Assembly: GCA_050290245.1 (NCBI GenBank)
Contig: JBNKHH010000029.1
Span: 1 to 46,601 of the forward strand
Length of the DNA: 46,601 nt
Source: JBNKHH01 sp050290245
GTDB taxonomy: Bacteria > Pseudomonadota > Alphaproteobacteria > Rhodobacterales > Rhodobacteraceae
Reading direction: 5' to 3'
The notes below the pieces were generated by a model. That model was not told the origin of the DNA. It saw nothing but the letters and a program-made list of their open reading frames with translations, and searched no databases. Each line of letters starts with the position of its first letter. Within the stretch, counting starts at the first letter, position 1. Below, piece after piece: positions 1-8,545 of this stretch. The position numbers were made by a program, and so were the translations under genes.

Positions 1-867
1 CTGCTGCAAAATGCGCAGACAATACTCAGAGATCGCATCGATGGCCGGGCCCATATCGTGGCGGGACCATCTGCCCGTGCGTCCCTTGTCTTCGCGAAGC
101 GTCGCGCCATCGGGCAGGGCGAGAAGCGCGTCGGGTTTGAATTCCAGGCCGTTCAGGGTCACGGCGACCAGATCTGCCCGCCGTTTTCTAACCCAGGGCA
201 AGCGACCCTTCAGGCGCGCGAGGCCGGGGACGCGGGACATGAACTCGCGGCGGAACATGACGGCGTGGCCGGGACTGACAGCGCGCAGGGTCTGGGCCGC
301 GAACCAGGAAATGAAGACATCGTCGATCCGCATGCGCCGCTGGCCGTGCGTGGTGGGATCGCGGCGCAGTTCGAGATAATGCGCGGCCAGAGCGCGTCCG
401 CGCGCCGCGGTGAAAGCCAGAACCGAGGAGTTGCCGGTTGAAAAACGCCGTCCTCCCGTCAGCCTGTGGCGCAGCCGGGCGAGTGCATTGAAGCCCATGG
501 TTCCGGCCTTCAACATCAGCATCTCGCCGGGCGATCGCAGGTCCGCGGCGATGCGGCCCACGTCGCCCATGACCACCGTGTCGATGTCGAGATAGAGACA
601 GCGCATGTCATCCGGCGCCCCCGGGCAGGTAAAGAGGGACAGCTTTGCCGGGTAACCGCCCTTGAAAAGGTCTGGGTGGGAAAATTCCTCGGGGATCATG
701 TTCTGCACAACCGAGGGCTTTACGCCCCGTCGGAACCTGTCGGTGAGAAGCACGATTCGATCGCAGTCGGGTGATCGGTCGAAAACCCGCGATGCCATCT
801 CATTGATGTAAGCGTCGCCATAGCGGTCGCCCCAGACGACCAGGATAAGCCAGAAGGGGTGGGCCAT
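1..867 (-). CDS. Glycosyltransferase-like protein, C-terminus cut by window edge
   Basis: The frame is open from an ATG at 867 to the window edge (289 codons seen), so the C-terminus is missing. After an N-terminal beta strand ending in WGDRYGD, the protein has a YLDIDTVV segment near residue 100, which looks like the DxD metal and nucleotide-sugar site of GT-A fold glycosyltransferases, and a later RRMRIDDVF segment. No signal peptide or membrane segment is visible, so a cytoplasmic enzyme acting on a surface or capsular sugar is plausible. It lies 112 nt downstream of tldD on the same strand. The family call is by motif only; donor and acceptor are unknown. Confidence 0.6.
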   Translation of the reverse strand, partial: MAHPFWLILVVWGDRYGDAYINEMASRVFDRSPDCDRIVLLTDRFRRGVKPSVVQNMIPEEFSHPDLFKGGYPAKLSLFTCPGAPDDMRCLYLDIDTVVMGDVGRIAADLRSPGEMLMLKAGTMGFNALARLRHRLTGGRRFSTGNSSVLAFTAARGRALAAHYLELRRDPTTHGQRRMRIDDVFISWFAAQTLRAVSPGHAVMFRREFMSRVPGLARLKGRLPWVRKRRADLVAVTLNGLEFKPDALLALPDGATLREDKGRTGRWSRHDMGPAIDAISEYCLRILQQ

Positions 868-979
868 GCCATCTCCGAAGGTGTTGAGGGTCTTTGGGCA
901 CCTTCTATCGTATTCGCAGGTGCTGCCCTAGGGGGCGACGACGGAAATGTCTTGGTCGTCCAGCCAGTGTCGGGCCAGC

Positions 980-2404
980 CTATGCCGCCGAGCCGCCCAC
1001 AGTCAGCCCGCCGATCAAAAGCGTTGGCTGGCCGACGCCGACCGGCACCCACTGGCCGGCCTTGCCACAGTTGCCGATGCCGGGGTCGAGGGCGAGGTCG
1101 TTGCCGACGGCGCGGATTTGTTTCAGGGCCGTTGCGCCATCGCCGATCAGGGTGGCGCCCTTGACGGGAGCGCCGATCTTGCCGTTCTGGACGCGGTAGG
1201 CTTCGGTGCAGGAGAACACGAACTTGCCGTTGGTAATGTCGACTTGGCCGCCGCCGAAGCCGACGGCATAGATGCCGTCTTTGAGGTCGGCGACGATGTC
1301 TTTCGGGTCGGCGTCTCCGGCCAGCATGTAGGTGTTGGTCATGCGGGGCATGGGGGCGTGGGCATAGCTTTCGCGGCGACCGTTGCCGGTGGGGGCGACG
1401 CCCATGAGACGGGCGTTCTGGCGGTCCTGCATGTAACCGGTGAGAACGCCGTCCTCGATCAGGGTGTTTTTGCCCGAGGGTGTGCCTTCGTCGTCGACGG
1501 TGATCGAGCCGCGGCGGTCGGGGATGGTGCCGTCGTCGAGCACCGTCACGCCTTTCGCGGCGATCTGCTGGCCCATGAGACCGGCGAAGGCCGAGGATTT
1601 CTTACGGTTGAAGTCGCCTTCCAGTCCGTGGCCGATGGCCTCGTGCAAAAGGATACCGGGCCAGCCGTTGCCAAGCGCCACGTCCATGACGCCCGCCGGG
1701 GCCGGTTCGGCGGCGAGGTTGACGAGGGCGATGCGCAGGGCCTCGCGGGCCAAGCCCTGCCAGTGGGCGGGTTCGATCAGGCCGGTGAGGGCGTGCCGGC
1801 CGCCACCGCCCGCCATGCCGGATTCGCGGCGGCCGTTTTCCTCGACGATAACGCTCACGTTTAGGCGGGTCATCGGGCGGGTGTCGGTGACGGCAAAGCC
1901 CTCGGGGCGCAGAATCACCACCTCTTGAAGAGAGGCCGCGAGGGTAGCCGAGACCTGCACGACGCGCGAATCAAGCTCGCGGGCGAAGGAATCGATTTCG
2001 CGCAGTGTTTCGATTTTGACCGGAAAGCTGGCGTCGGCCATGGGATCGGCGTCGCCGTAAAGCTTGAGGTTGGTGGCGCGGGGGGCATCGGCCAGCGCGC
2101 CACCACCGTCGCCGACGGCGAGGCGGGCGGTTTCGACGGCCCGCTTCAGAGCAGTTTCGGAGATTTCGGTCGAGTGGGCATAGCCGGCGGTTTCACCGCG
2201 CACGGCCCGCAGGCCAAAGCCTTCAGAGGCATTATAGCTGGCGTTTCGCACGCGTCCGTCGTCGTAGGAGATGACTTCGGAGCGGCGGCGTTCGAGAAAA
2301 AGTTCGCCATCGTCGGCCCCCGCGACGGCCTCGCGCAGCAGTCCGAGCGCGCGGGATTCGTCGATGAGCGTGTCAAAGGGGCGGAAAGGGGCGGTCTCGG
2401 CCAT
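980..2404 (-). CDS. tldD: TldD metalloprotease subunit
   Basis: A 474-aa protein of the TldD/PmbA family, which forms a TldD/TldE heterodimeric zinc protease in the cytoplasm that degrades unfolded peptides and matures some microcins. The HExxxH zinc motif is visible as HEAIGH with H254, E255 and H259, followed by the family-typical GLEGDFNRKKSSAF stretch. Length is normal for the family. The ATG at 2404 has AAGGA nine bases upstream. It is divergent from coxB, with 160 bp between the two starts, a gene order familiar in Rhodobacteraceae. The TldE partner is not in this window. Confidence 0.95.
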   Translation of the reverse strand: MAETAPFRPFDTLIDESRALGLLREAVAGADDGELFLERRRSEVISYDDGRVRNASYNASEGFGLRAVRGETAGYAHSTEISETALKRAVETARLAVGDGGGALADAPRATNLKLYGDADPMADASFPVKIETLREIDSFARELDSRVVQVSATLAASLQEVVILRPEGFAVTDTRPMTRLNVSVIVEENGRRESGMAGGGGRHALTGLIEPAHWQGLAREALRIALVNLAAEPAPAGVMDVALGNGWPGILLHEAIGHGLEGDFNRKKSSAFAGLMGQQIAAKGVTVLDDGTIPDRRGSITVDDEGTPSGKNTLIEDGVLTGYMQDRQNARLMGVAPTGNGRRESYAHAPMPRMTNTYMLAGDADPKDIVADLKDGIYAVGFGGGQVDITNGKFVFSCTEAYRVQNGKIGAPVKGATLIGDGATALKQIRAVGNDLALDPGIGNCGKAGQWVPVGVGQPTLLIGGLTVGGSAA

Positions 2405-2472
2405 GCGGGAAGTCCTTGGCTTGTCGATAAAGCGTCTGAATGCCGCAATCTCACGGCTTGTTCATTACCCCC

Positions 2473-2478
2473 TAATAT
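2473..2478 (+). promoter_or_regulatory. Possible -10 element for the cox operon
   Basis: TAATAT lies 87 bases before the coxB start in the tldD-coxB divergent region. The hexamer 17 bases upstream (2450-2455) matches TTGACA poorly, so this is only a candidate promoter. No transcript evidence is available. Confidence 0.3.
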
Positions 2479-2564
2479 GGTTTTTAGCGCGCAGAGAACA
2501 ACAGGGCTGGCGACGCATGTCTTTTGCTGGCCGAAACGCAATTGCGAACAGGATTGAAAGACAC

Positions 2565-3446
2565 ATGCGTCTCAAGACCCTTCTCACTAGCCTCGCCGCG
2601 TCGCTGACGGGTGCGGCTGCCTTCGCCCAGGACCTTCCGATCATCGGTCAGCCCACCCAAGGCGGCATGGGCTTCCAGACGGCTGCAACCGAGCTTGCCG
2701 ATGACATCCATTTTCTGGACAGCCTGATCCTGGTGATCATCACGTCGATTTCGGTCTTCGTGCTGGCCCTTCTTCTGGTCTGCATCGTCAGGTTCAATCA
2801 GAAGACCAACCCGACTCCGGCCAAATTCACGCACAACACGCCCGTCGAAGTGGCCTGGACCGTTCTTCCGATCGTGATCCTGGTGTTCATCGGTTCTTTC
2901 TCGCTGCCTGTATTGTTCAAGCAGCAGGAAATCCCCGAGGCCGAAGTTCTCGTAAAGGCGACCGGGTATCAGTGGTACTGGGGCTATTCCTATCCAGATG
3001 AGGGTATCGAAGAGTACGGCTCCTACATGATCGGTGTAGATTCCGGGAACATGCTGACCGAGGAAACCTCGCAGCAGCTCGCCGACAAGGGCTATACAGA
3101 CCAGCAGTTCCTTCTGGCCACAGACACCTCTGTCGTTATTCCGACCGGGAAAACGGTTGTGGTTCAGGTCACTGGTGCGGACGTGATTCACTCGTGGGCC
3201 ATGCCGGCCTTTGGCGTGAAGCAGGACGCTGTTCCTGGACGTTTGGCCCAGCTGTGGTTCAAGGTCGACGAAGGCAAAGAGGGCATCTATTTCGGGCAGT
3301 GCTCGGAACTGTGCGGCCTGAGCCATGCTTATATGCCGATCACCGTGAAGGCTGTGAGCCAGGCCGACTATGATGCCTGGGTGGCCGCCGTCAAAGAGGC
3401 CGGCGACTATGTCGAGCCGGGCGCACGCCAACTGGCGTCGAACTAA
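2565..3446 (+). CDS. coxB: Cytochrome c oxidase subunit II
   Basis: A 293-aa subunit II of aa3-type cytochrome c oxidase (ctaC in other nomenclature). It accepts electrons from cytochrome c at the CuA centre and passes them to haem a. The start at 2565 gives a signal peptide (MRLKTLL to AFAQD, about residues 1-22), two transmembrane helices (about 52-76 and 94-117), then the periplasmic cupredoxin domain. The aromatic YQWYWGY patch (135-141) and all CuA ligands are present: H209, C246, E248, C250, H254 and M257. An in-frame extension upstream would run into tldD and is rejected. It is followed six bases later by ctaB. Subunit I is not in the window. Confidence 0.97.
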   Translation: MRLKTLLTSLAASLTGAAAFAQDLPIIGQPTQGGMGFQTAATELADDIHFLDSLILVIITSISVFVLALLLVCIVRFNQKTNPTPAKFTHNTPVEVAWTVLPIVILVFIGSFSLPVLFKQQEIPEAEVLVKATGYQWYWGYSYPDEGIEEYGSYMIGVDSGNMLTEETSQQLADKGYTDQQFLLATDTSVVIPTGKTVVVQVTGADVIHSWAMPAFGVKQDAVPGRLAQLWFKVDEGKEGIYFGQCSELCGLSHAYMPITVKAVSQADYDAWVAAVKEAGDYVEPGARQLASN

Positions 3447-3452
3447 ACAAAG

Positions 3453-4376
3453 ATGGCAGACCTTTCCATCAACGCGACGCGCGACTACGAGCCGAGTTTC
3501 GGTGACTATGTCGCGCTTTTGAAACCACGGGTGATGTCGCTCGTGGTTTTCACCGCGTTGGTGGGGTTGGTGGTTGCACCAATTTCCCTGCATCCCGTCG
3601 AGACCTTTTGCGCGATCCTGTTCATCGCGCTGGGCGGCGGCGCGTCGGGTGCGCTGAACATGTGGTATGACGCGGATATCGACAGTGTCATGCGCCGCAC
3701 GTCCAAGCGCCCGATTCCGGCGGGCAAGATCGAGCCGGGCGAGGCGCTGGCCATCGGTATCGGCCTGTCGGGCCTGTCGGTGGTCATGCTGTCGCTCGCG
3801 ACCAACATCGTCGCTGGCGCTCTGCTGGCATTCACGATCTTCTTCTATGCAGTTGTCTACACCATGTGGCTAAAGCGCTGGACGCCGCAGAACATCGTGA
3901 TCGGCGGAGCGGCGGGTGCCTTCCCTCCGATGATTGGCTGGGCCGCAGCGACAGGAAGCGTTTCGATTGAATCGGTTCTGATGTTCGCGATCATCTTCAT
4001 GTGGACCCCGCCGCATTTCTGGGCCCTGGCCCTGTTCATGCGGTCCGACTATGACGATGCAGGTGTGCCGATGCTGACCGTGACACACGGGCGCAGGTCT
4101 ACACGCCGTCACATCTTGGCTTATACGGTTCTGCTCGCGCCGGTCGCTTTGGGTCTGGCACTGACCTCGGTCGGTGGCCCGGTGACACTGGTCACCGCTG
4201 TTGTGTTGAACCTGTGGTTCCTTAAGGGTGCCTTTGGCATCTGGAAGCGCAACGAAGAAATGGCCGAGGCCGACGGCTATGGCGCCGAGAAGAAATTCTT
4301 CAAATTCTCGCTGGCCTATCTGTTCCTGCATTTTGGCGCGCTTTTGGCGGACGCCGCGATCCGGGGGATGGTGTGA
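3453..4376 (+). CDS. ctaB: Protohaem IX farnesyltransferase (haem O synthase)
   Basis: A 307-aa UbiA-family polytopic membrane prenyltransferase that adds a farnesyl group to haem b, giving haem o, the precursor of haem a for the oxidase encoded around it. The prenyl diphosphate Mg-binding motif NxxxDxxxD is seen at N69, D73 and D77, followed by RRTSKRP; a second Asp-rich loop (DYDDAGVP) follows. Hydrophobic segments are spread over the whole length. It starts six bases after coxB and its TGA overlaps the ATG of the next small gene, so it is translated within the cox operon. Confidence 0.96.
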   Translation: MADLSINATRDYEPSFGDYVALLKPRVMSLVVFTALVGLVVAPISLHPVETFCAILFIALGGGASGALNMWYDADIDSVMRRTSKRPIPAGKIEPGEALAIGIGLSGLSVVMLSLATNIVAGALLAFTIFFYAVVYTMWLKRWTPQNIVIGGAAGAFPPMIGWAAATGSVSIESVLMFAIIFMWTPPHFWALALFMRSDYDDAGVPMLTVTHGRRSTRRHILAYTVLLAPVALGLALTSVGGPVTLVTAVVLNLWFLKGAFGIWKRNEEMAEADGYGAEKKFFKFSLAYLFLHFGALLADAAIRGMV

Positions 4377-4561
4377 TGGCGATAAAGGCCACCCATGAGC
4401 TTCACCAGCGCCGGTTCTCGCGGAACCTGGGCGTGGGCGTGACCCTTTTGATCTTTGTCGGGATCGTCTTTGGCCTGACCGTTGTGAAGGTGACGCGGGG
4501 CGACCCGATGCAGGCCTTTGACCACGTGTCGCGTCCCGAAATGGAGTCGGTCGGACAATGA
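4376..4561 (+). CDS. Small single-span membrane protein of the cox operon (CoxF-like)
   Basis: A 61-aa protein with a basic N-terminus (MAIKATHELHQRRFSRN), one hydrophobic helix (about residues 20-40) and a short polar tail. Small proteins of this type sit between ctaB and ctaG in Rhodobacteraceae and Paracoccus cox operons and are usually annotated CoxF or oxidase-associated hypothetical protein. The start is the ATG at 4376, overlapping the ctaB stop as TGATG; an in-frame GTG one codon earlier is possible. Its end overlaps ctaG as ATGA. It probably helps oxidase assembly or is an accessory subunit, inferred only from position. Confidence 0.8.
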   Translation: MAIKATHELHQRRFSRNLGVGVTLLIFVGIVFGLTVVKVTRGDPMQAFDHVSRPEMESVGQ

Positions 4562-5148
4562 GTGCGGACAAGAACCGAAGGACCGTTCTGCGCCTGTCCG
4601 GGATCATCCTTGTCATGGGCTCGCTCGCCTGGGCTTCGGTGCCGCTGTACGACATGTTTTGTCGAGTAACCGGATGGGGCGGAACGACCGACGTGGCCGA
4701 AGCCGCGCCCGAAGAGATGCTGGAGCAGATGATCACGGTGCGGTTCGATGCCTCGCTAGATCGCGACATGCCCTGGGAGTTCAAGCCGGATCAGCGGCAG
4801 GTCAAACTGCACATCGGGGAAGAGGGGCTGGCGTTCTTTGAAGCCTATAACCCCACCGACCGCGTTGTTGCGGGAACCGCGAGCTTCAACGTTGCTCCCT
4901 ATTCGGCCGGTGCCTACTTCTCGAAGATCCAGTGTTTTTGCTTTGAAGAGCAGGTGCTGGAGCCGGGGCAGCGCGTCCACATGCCCGTCAGTTTTTTCGT
5001 CGAGCCGGAAATCGTAAATGATCCGGACGCGAAGTTTGTCAAAACCATCACGTTGTCTTACACCTTTCATGAAACCGAACTGCCCGAGGACTATGCCCGC
5101 GAGCAGGCGGCTTTGAAAGCGGGTGAGACGACCAACGACCTTAACTAA
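4558..5148 (+). CDS. ctaG: Cytochrome c oxidase assembly protein CtaG (Cox11 type)
   Basis: A 196-aa Cox11-family copper chaperone that delivers copper to the CuB site in subunit I. It has one N-terminal membrane anchor (about residues 10-32) and a periplasmic immunoglobulin-like domain. The copper-binding pair CFCF is present (C126 and C128) together with the conserved Cys near the membrane (C35, in the MFCRVTG segment). The ATG overlaps the previous stop as ATGA, so it is translationally coupled within the operon. Length is normal for the alphaproteobacterial family. Confidence 0.96.
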   Translation: MSADKNRRTVLRLSGIILVMGSLAWASVPLYDMFCRVTGWGGTTDVAEAAPEEMLEQMITVRFDASLDRDMPWEFKPDQRQVKLHIGEEGLAFFEAYNPTDRVVAGTASFNVAPYSAGAYFSKIQCFCFEEQVLEPGQRVHMPVSFFVEPEIVNDPDAKFVKTITLSYTFHETELPEDYAREQAALKAGETTNDLN

Positions 5149-5168
5149 CGCCCGAGGGAACGACCGAT

Positions 5169-5987
5169 ATGGCGCACGAAAAGAACCACGACTATCACAT
5201 TCTTCCGCCGTCGATCTGGCCTTTCGCCGGAGCGTTGTCGGGCATTACCATGCTGCTTGGCTTCGTTCTGGCCTTTGGTCAGAACACTCCGGACAGCATC
5301 AAGCAGCCTTATGTATTTATCCTTGGTTTCATCGGCGTGCTGTACGTGATGTATGCTTGGTGGTCCGACGTCGTCCACGAAGGCAACACCGGCGATCACA
5401 CCCCGGTCGTGTCGATCGGCCTGCGCTATGGTTTCATCATGTTCATCATGTCAGAGGTCATGTTCTTCAGCGCCTGGTTCTGGGCGTTTTTCAAGAACGC
5501 GATGTACCCGATGGGCCCTGACAGCCCGATGGTCGACGGTGTTTGGCCGCCCGCCGGGATCGAAACGTTTGACCCCTGGCACCTTCCGTTGATTAACACG
5601 TTGATCCTTTTGTGCTCCGGTGCCGCCGCGACCTGGGCGCACCACGCGATCGCCCACGAAAACAACCGGAAAGACATGGCGACGGGCCTGATCATCGCAA
5701 TCCTGCTGGGCCTCTTGTTCACGGTTTTCCAAGCCTATGAGTACAGTCACGCCGCCTTTGGCTTCTCGGGCAACATCTATGGCGCGACCTTCTTCATGGC
5801 GACCGGGTTCCACGGGTTCCACGTCATCGTCGGCACGATCTTCCTGTTCGTCTGCTACCTGCGCCTTCGCGCCGGTCACTTTACGCCAGAGCATCACATC
5901 GGGTTCGAGGCCGCCGCCTGGTACTGGCACTTTGTGGACGTTGTCTGGCTGTTCCTGTTCGCCGCTGTTTACATCTGGGGCGGCTAA
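5169..5987 (+). CDS. coxC: Cytochrome c oxidase subunit III
   Basis: A 272-aa polytopic subunit III (ctaE in some nomenclature). It stabilises the catalytic core and proton uptake of the aa3 oxidase. About seven hydrophobic helices can be seen. Typical stretches are the N-terminal YHILPPSIWPF, the SEVMFFSAWFWAFF helix with its conserved Glu, and FHGFHVIVGTIFL and WYWHFVDVVWLFLF near the end. It begins 20 bases after ctaG. A strong intrinsic terminator follows 42 bases after the stop, so this is the likely last gene of the operon started by coxB. Confidence 0.97.
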   Translation: MAHEKNHDYHILPPSIWPFAGALSGITMLLGFVLAFGQNTPDSIKQPYVFILGFIGVLYVMYAWWSDVVHEGNTGDHTPVVSIGLRYGFIMFIMSEVMFFSAWFWAFFKNAMYPMGPDSPMVDGVWPPAGIETFDPWHLPLINTLILLCSGAAATWAHHAIAHENNRKDMATGLIIAILLGLLFTVFQAYEYSHAAFGFSGNIYGATFFMATGFHGFHVIVGTIFLFVCYLRLRAGHFTPEHHIGFEAAAWYWHFVDVVWLFLFAAVYIWGG

Positions 5988-6029
5988 CGCCCGACAGGTT
6001 TTGCGCCGCGCGTTTCGCGCGTCGCGGTG

Positions 6030-6057
6030 GGGCCGCTGCTGATGCAGCGGCCCTTTT
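6030..6057 (+). terminator. Intrinsic terminator after coxC
   Basis: A perfect 10-bp stem, GGGCCGCTGC (6030-6039) with GCAGCGGCCC (6044-6053), closes a TGAT loop and is followed directly by TTTT. It separates the cox operon from the downstream surf1 group. Confidence 0.85.
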
Positions 6058-6134
6058 GCGTATTTGCGGCAAGATAAAGATCGGATGCCGGTACGTCGGG
6101 CGATTAACGCGTTGATCGGCTTTGTGGATTCCGA

Positions 6135-6476
6135 ATGGGCATGTTTGTTGAGGAACTGGACGAGATCGACAACGCGGCCCGTCGAAATGACGGCACTCTG
6201 GTGCCGGTCATCACCGATCATTTGTCATGGTGCGATGGAGAGCATCTCCTTTTGCCGGACGAAAAGCTGAACAGTTTTCTGGCCTTTGTCGAAACGGGGC
6301 AATATCTGGAGGCTGAGCAAGCCGAGAAGGGGATGCCTGTGGCCATTCAGATTTCTGCCCAATACCCACCCGACACCGAGGCCAGAGATTTTTTCATCAA
6401 GGCGGGCAAAATCCTGGGGCGGGTTGGGATTGCACGCGCCATCCGGACTGAAAATCGTGCGGGGGAGCGGGAATGA
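6135..6476 (+). CDS. DUF6572-like small protein
   Basis: A 113-aa soluble protein with no signal or membrane segment. The central part, VPVITDHLSWCDGEHLLLP followed by EKLNSFLAFVETGQYLE, strongly resembles the DUF6572 family pattern (xIxDHLxWxD, then EKINxYLxFIExG), a family without a known biochemical function. It lies between the coxC terminator and surf1, where many Rhodobacteraceae carry a DUF983 gene instead. Its TGA overlaps the surf1 ATG (ATGA), so the two are translationally coupled. The start may be at 6135 or at the second ATG at 6141. The family assignment is by recall of motif and could be wrong. Confidence 0.7.
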   Translation: MGMFVEELDEIDNAARRNDGTLVPVITDHLSWCDGEHLLLPDEKLNSFLAFVETGQYLEAEQAEKGMPVAIQISAQYPPDTEARDFFIKAGKILGRVGIARAIRTENRAGERE

Positions 6477-7141
6477 AACGTTTTCTATTTCCCGTGGTCA
6501 TTGGCATCGGGGGGTTTGCCGTTCTGGTCTCGCTGGGCGTCTGGCAGATGCAGCGGCTGGCCTGGAAGGAGGGTGTGCTTGCCGAGATGGAGGGCTTGCT
6601 GAATGGTGCGCCGAGGCCGCTGGACGAGGTCGTCGATCCCTATCTCAGGTTCGCGCCGGTGCGATTGACCGGCACGACGACGGGCGGCGAAGCGCATGCG
6701 CTGCATTCGACCGGGCAGGGGGCTGGCTATCGTCTGGTCTCGGGCTTCCAGGTCGAGGGCGGGCCAGTCATCATGCTGGACGAAGGACTCATTCCGTCAT
6801 CTGCCAAGGGGGACACGCGCGGTCAGCGGGTACTGACCGTCGAGGGTAATCTGCATGTGCCGGATGACGTATCGAGCGCGACGCCAGAGCCGGATCTGCA
6901 AAAGAACATCTGGTACGGTCGCGACATGGACCGGATTGCCGAGGTGCTGGGCACCGAGCCGATCTTTGTCGTCGTTCGAGAGGTCGTCGAGGGTGAGGCG
7001 GTGGCAACGCCTCTGCCGCTTACGACGGCGGGGGTGCCGAACAACCATTTGGGCTATGCGGTTCAGTGGTTTGGCCTTGCGGCGGTCTGGTTGGGGATGA
7101 CTCTTTTCCTTCTGTGGCGTATCCGACAACGGGCGGTCTGA
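6473..7141 (+). CDS. surf1: SURF1-family cytochrome oxidase biogenesis protein
   Basis: A 222-aa SURF1/Shy1 protein that helps insert haem a into oxidase subunit I. It has the family layout of one N-terminal helix (about residues 4-24, with the LGVWQMQRLAWK motif after it), a periplasmic domain, and a second helix near the C-terminus (about 196-216), preceded by the conserved NNHLGYAVQWFGLA stretch. It overlaps the previous gene by ATGA and is followed after 12 bases by thrC. Transcription is probably separate from the cox operon because of the terminator at 6030. Confidence 0.94.
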   Translation: MKRFLFPVVIGIGGFAVLVSLGVWQMQRLAWKEGVLAEMEGLLNGAPRPLDEVVDPYLRFAPVRLTGTTTGGEAHALHSTGQGAGYRLVSGFQVEGGPVIMLDEGLIPSSAKGDTRGQRVLTVEGNLHVPDDVSSATPEPDLQKNIWYGRDMDRIAEVLGTEPIFVVVREVVEGEAVATPLPLTTAGVPNNHLGYAVQWFGLAAVWLGMTLFLLWRIRQRAV

Positions 7142-7153
7142 GGAAAAGGATTC

Positions 7154-8545
7154 ATGAAGTACATCTCGACGCGGGGTAACTCTCCGGCACTTAGCTTTGA
7201 AGATACGATGCTGACGGGGCTTGCGCCCGATGGCGGCCTTTACGTGCCCGAGGATATTCCGACCCTGACGCCGGAGGAGATCGCCGGATTGGCGGGGCTG
7301 TCTTACGAGGAGACCGCCTTTCGGATCATGCGCCCCTTTATCGGCGAGACCTTCACGGATGAAGAGTTTCGCGCACTGATCGCAAAGGCCTATGAGGGCT
7401 TCAGGCATGATGCACGCGCGCCCCTGGTGCAGTTGGGGCCGAACCATTTCCTGCTTGAGCTGTTCCATGGGCCGACGTTGGCTTTCAAGGATTTTGCCAT
7501 GCAGCTGATTGGTCAGTTGTTCCAGGCAGTCCTGGCACGTCGTGGTGAAAGGATCACGATCGTGGGCGCGACCAGTGGCGACACCGGCTCGGCGGCAATC
7601 GAGGCGTTCAAGGGGCTGGATAACGTCGATGTCTTTATTCTGTACCCGCATGGCCGTGTCAGCGAGGTGCAGCGGCGCCAAATGACGACGCCAGCCGAGG
7701 CCAATGTGCACGCCCTTGCCGTCGACGGTGACTTTGACAACTGTCAGGCGGCTGTGAAGGCGATGTTTGCCGATACCGGATTTCGCGACGAGGTGCGGCT
7801 GGCTGCCGTCAATTCGATCAACTGGGCGCGTGTTCTGGCGCAGGTGGTCTATTATTTCAGCTCGGCCGTGTCGCTGGGCGCACCATGTCGCCCTGTCAGT
7901 TTCACCGTGCCCACCGGGAATTTCGGGGATATCTTTGCGGGTTATATCGCCAAGCGCATGGGGCTGCCAATTGAGCGGCTGGTCGTGGCCACTAACCGCA
8001 ACGACATTCTGCACCGGACGATCCAGTCGGGCGATTACACCAAGGAGGGCGTCGAGCCGACGATCAGCCCGTCGATGGACATCGAGGTGTCGTCCAATTT
8101 TGAGCGTGCCTTGTTTGACGCCTATGGTCGTGACGCGGGCGCCATCCGGCAGTTGATGGGCGACTTGAGCGGGCAGGGAGGTTTCAAGGTGAGCCAGGGG
8201 GCGATCGAGACTTTGCGCGAACACTTCGACTCAGGCCGCTGCTCGGAGGAGGAAACTGCCGCCACGATCACCAAGGTGCAAAAAGCGACCGGAGAGATCG
8301 TTTGCCCGCATACGGCGGTCGGGATCAAGGTGGCGGAAGAGCAGCCGACCTCGGCCGTGCCGATGATCACACTGGCCACAGCGCATCCGGCCAAATTTCC
8401 CGACGCAGTCGAGGCCGCAACAGGGGTGCATCCGCCTCTTCCCAAGCACATGGCCGATCTGTATGACCGTCCGGAGCGGGTGACGCGGGTCGCCAACGAC
8501 CTTGCCGCCATCCAGGGGGAGATCCGGGAGGTTCGTGCCAAGTGA
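7154..8545 (+). CDS. thrC: Threonine synthase
   Basis: A 463-aa PLP enzyme converting O-phosphohomoserine to threonine. The N-terminal MKYISTRGNSPALSFEDTM and GLAPDGGLYVPE are typical. The PLP lysine lies in LAFKDFAMQ (K112), with the phosphate-binding GATSGDTGSAAIEAF following. Length matches the long ThrC form of proteobacteria. It sits between surf1 and an M16 peptidase gene, a standard Rhodobacteraceae order. Its TGA overlaps the GTG of the peptidase gene (GTGA). Confidence 0.97.
   Translation: MKYISTRGNSPALSFEDTMLTGLAPDGGLYVPEDIPTLTPEEIAGLAGLSYEETAFRIMRPFIGETFTDEEFRALIAKAYEGFRHDARAPLVQLGPNHFLLELFHGPTLAFKDFAMQLIGQLFQAVLARRGERITIVGATSGDTGSAAIEAFKGLDNVDVFILYPHGRVSEVQRRQMTTPAEANVHALAVDGDFDNCQAAVKAMFADTGFRDEVRLAAVNSINWARVLAQVVYYFSSAVSLGAPCRPVSFTVPTGNFGDIFAGYIAKRMGLPIERLVVATNRNDILHRTIQSGDYTKEGVEPTISPSMDIEVSSNFERALFDAYGRDAGAIRQLMGDLSGQGGFKVSQGAIETLREHFDSGRCSEEETAATITKVQKATGEIVCPHTAVGIKVAEEQPTSAVPMITLATAHPAKFPDAVEAATGVHPPLPKHMADLYDRPERVTRVANDLAAIQGEIREVRAK

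Noticed and set aside
868..979. A short coding-like stretch (RHWLDDQDISVVAP in one minus-strand frame) between tldD and the glycosyltransferase
   Set aside because: Too short, without a start, and not recognised as part of any family.
2271..2564. Longer in-frame start for coxB
   Set aside because: It would overlap tldD on the other strand and hide the obvious signal peptide that begins at 2565.
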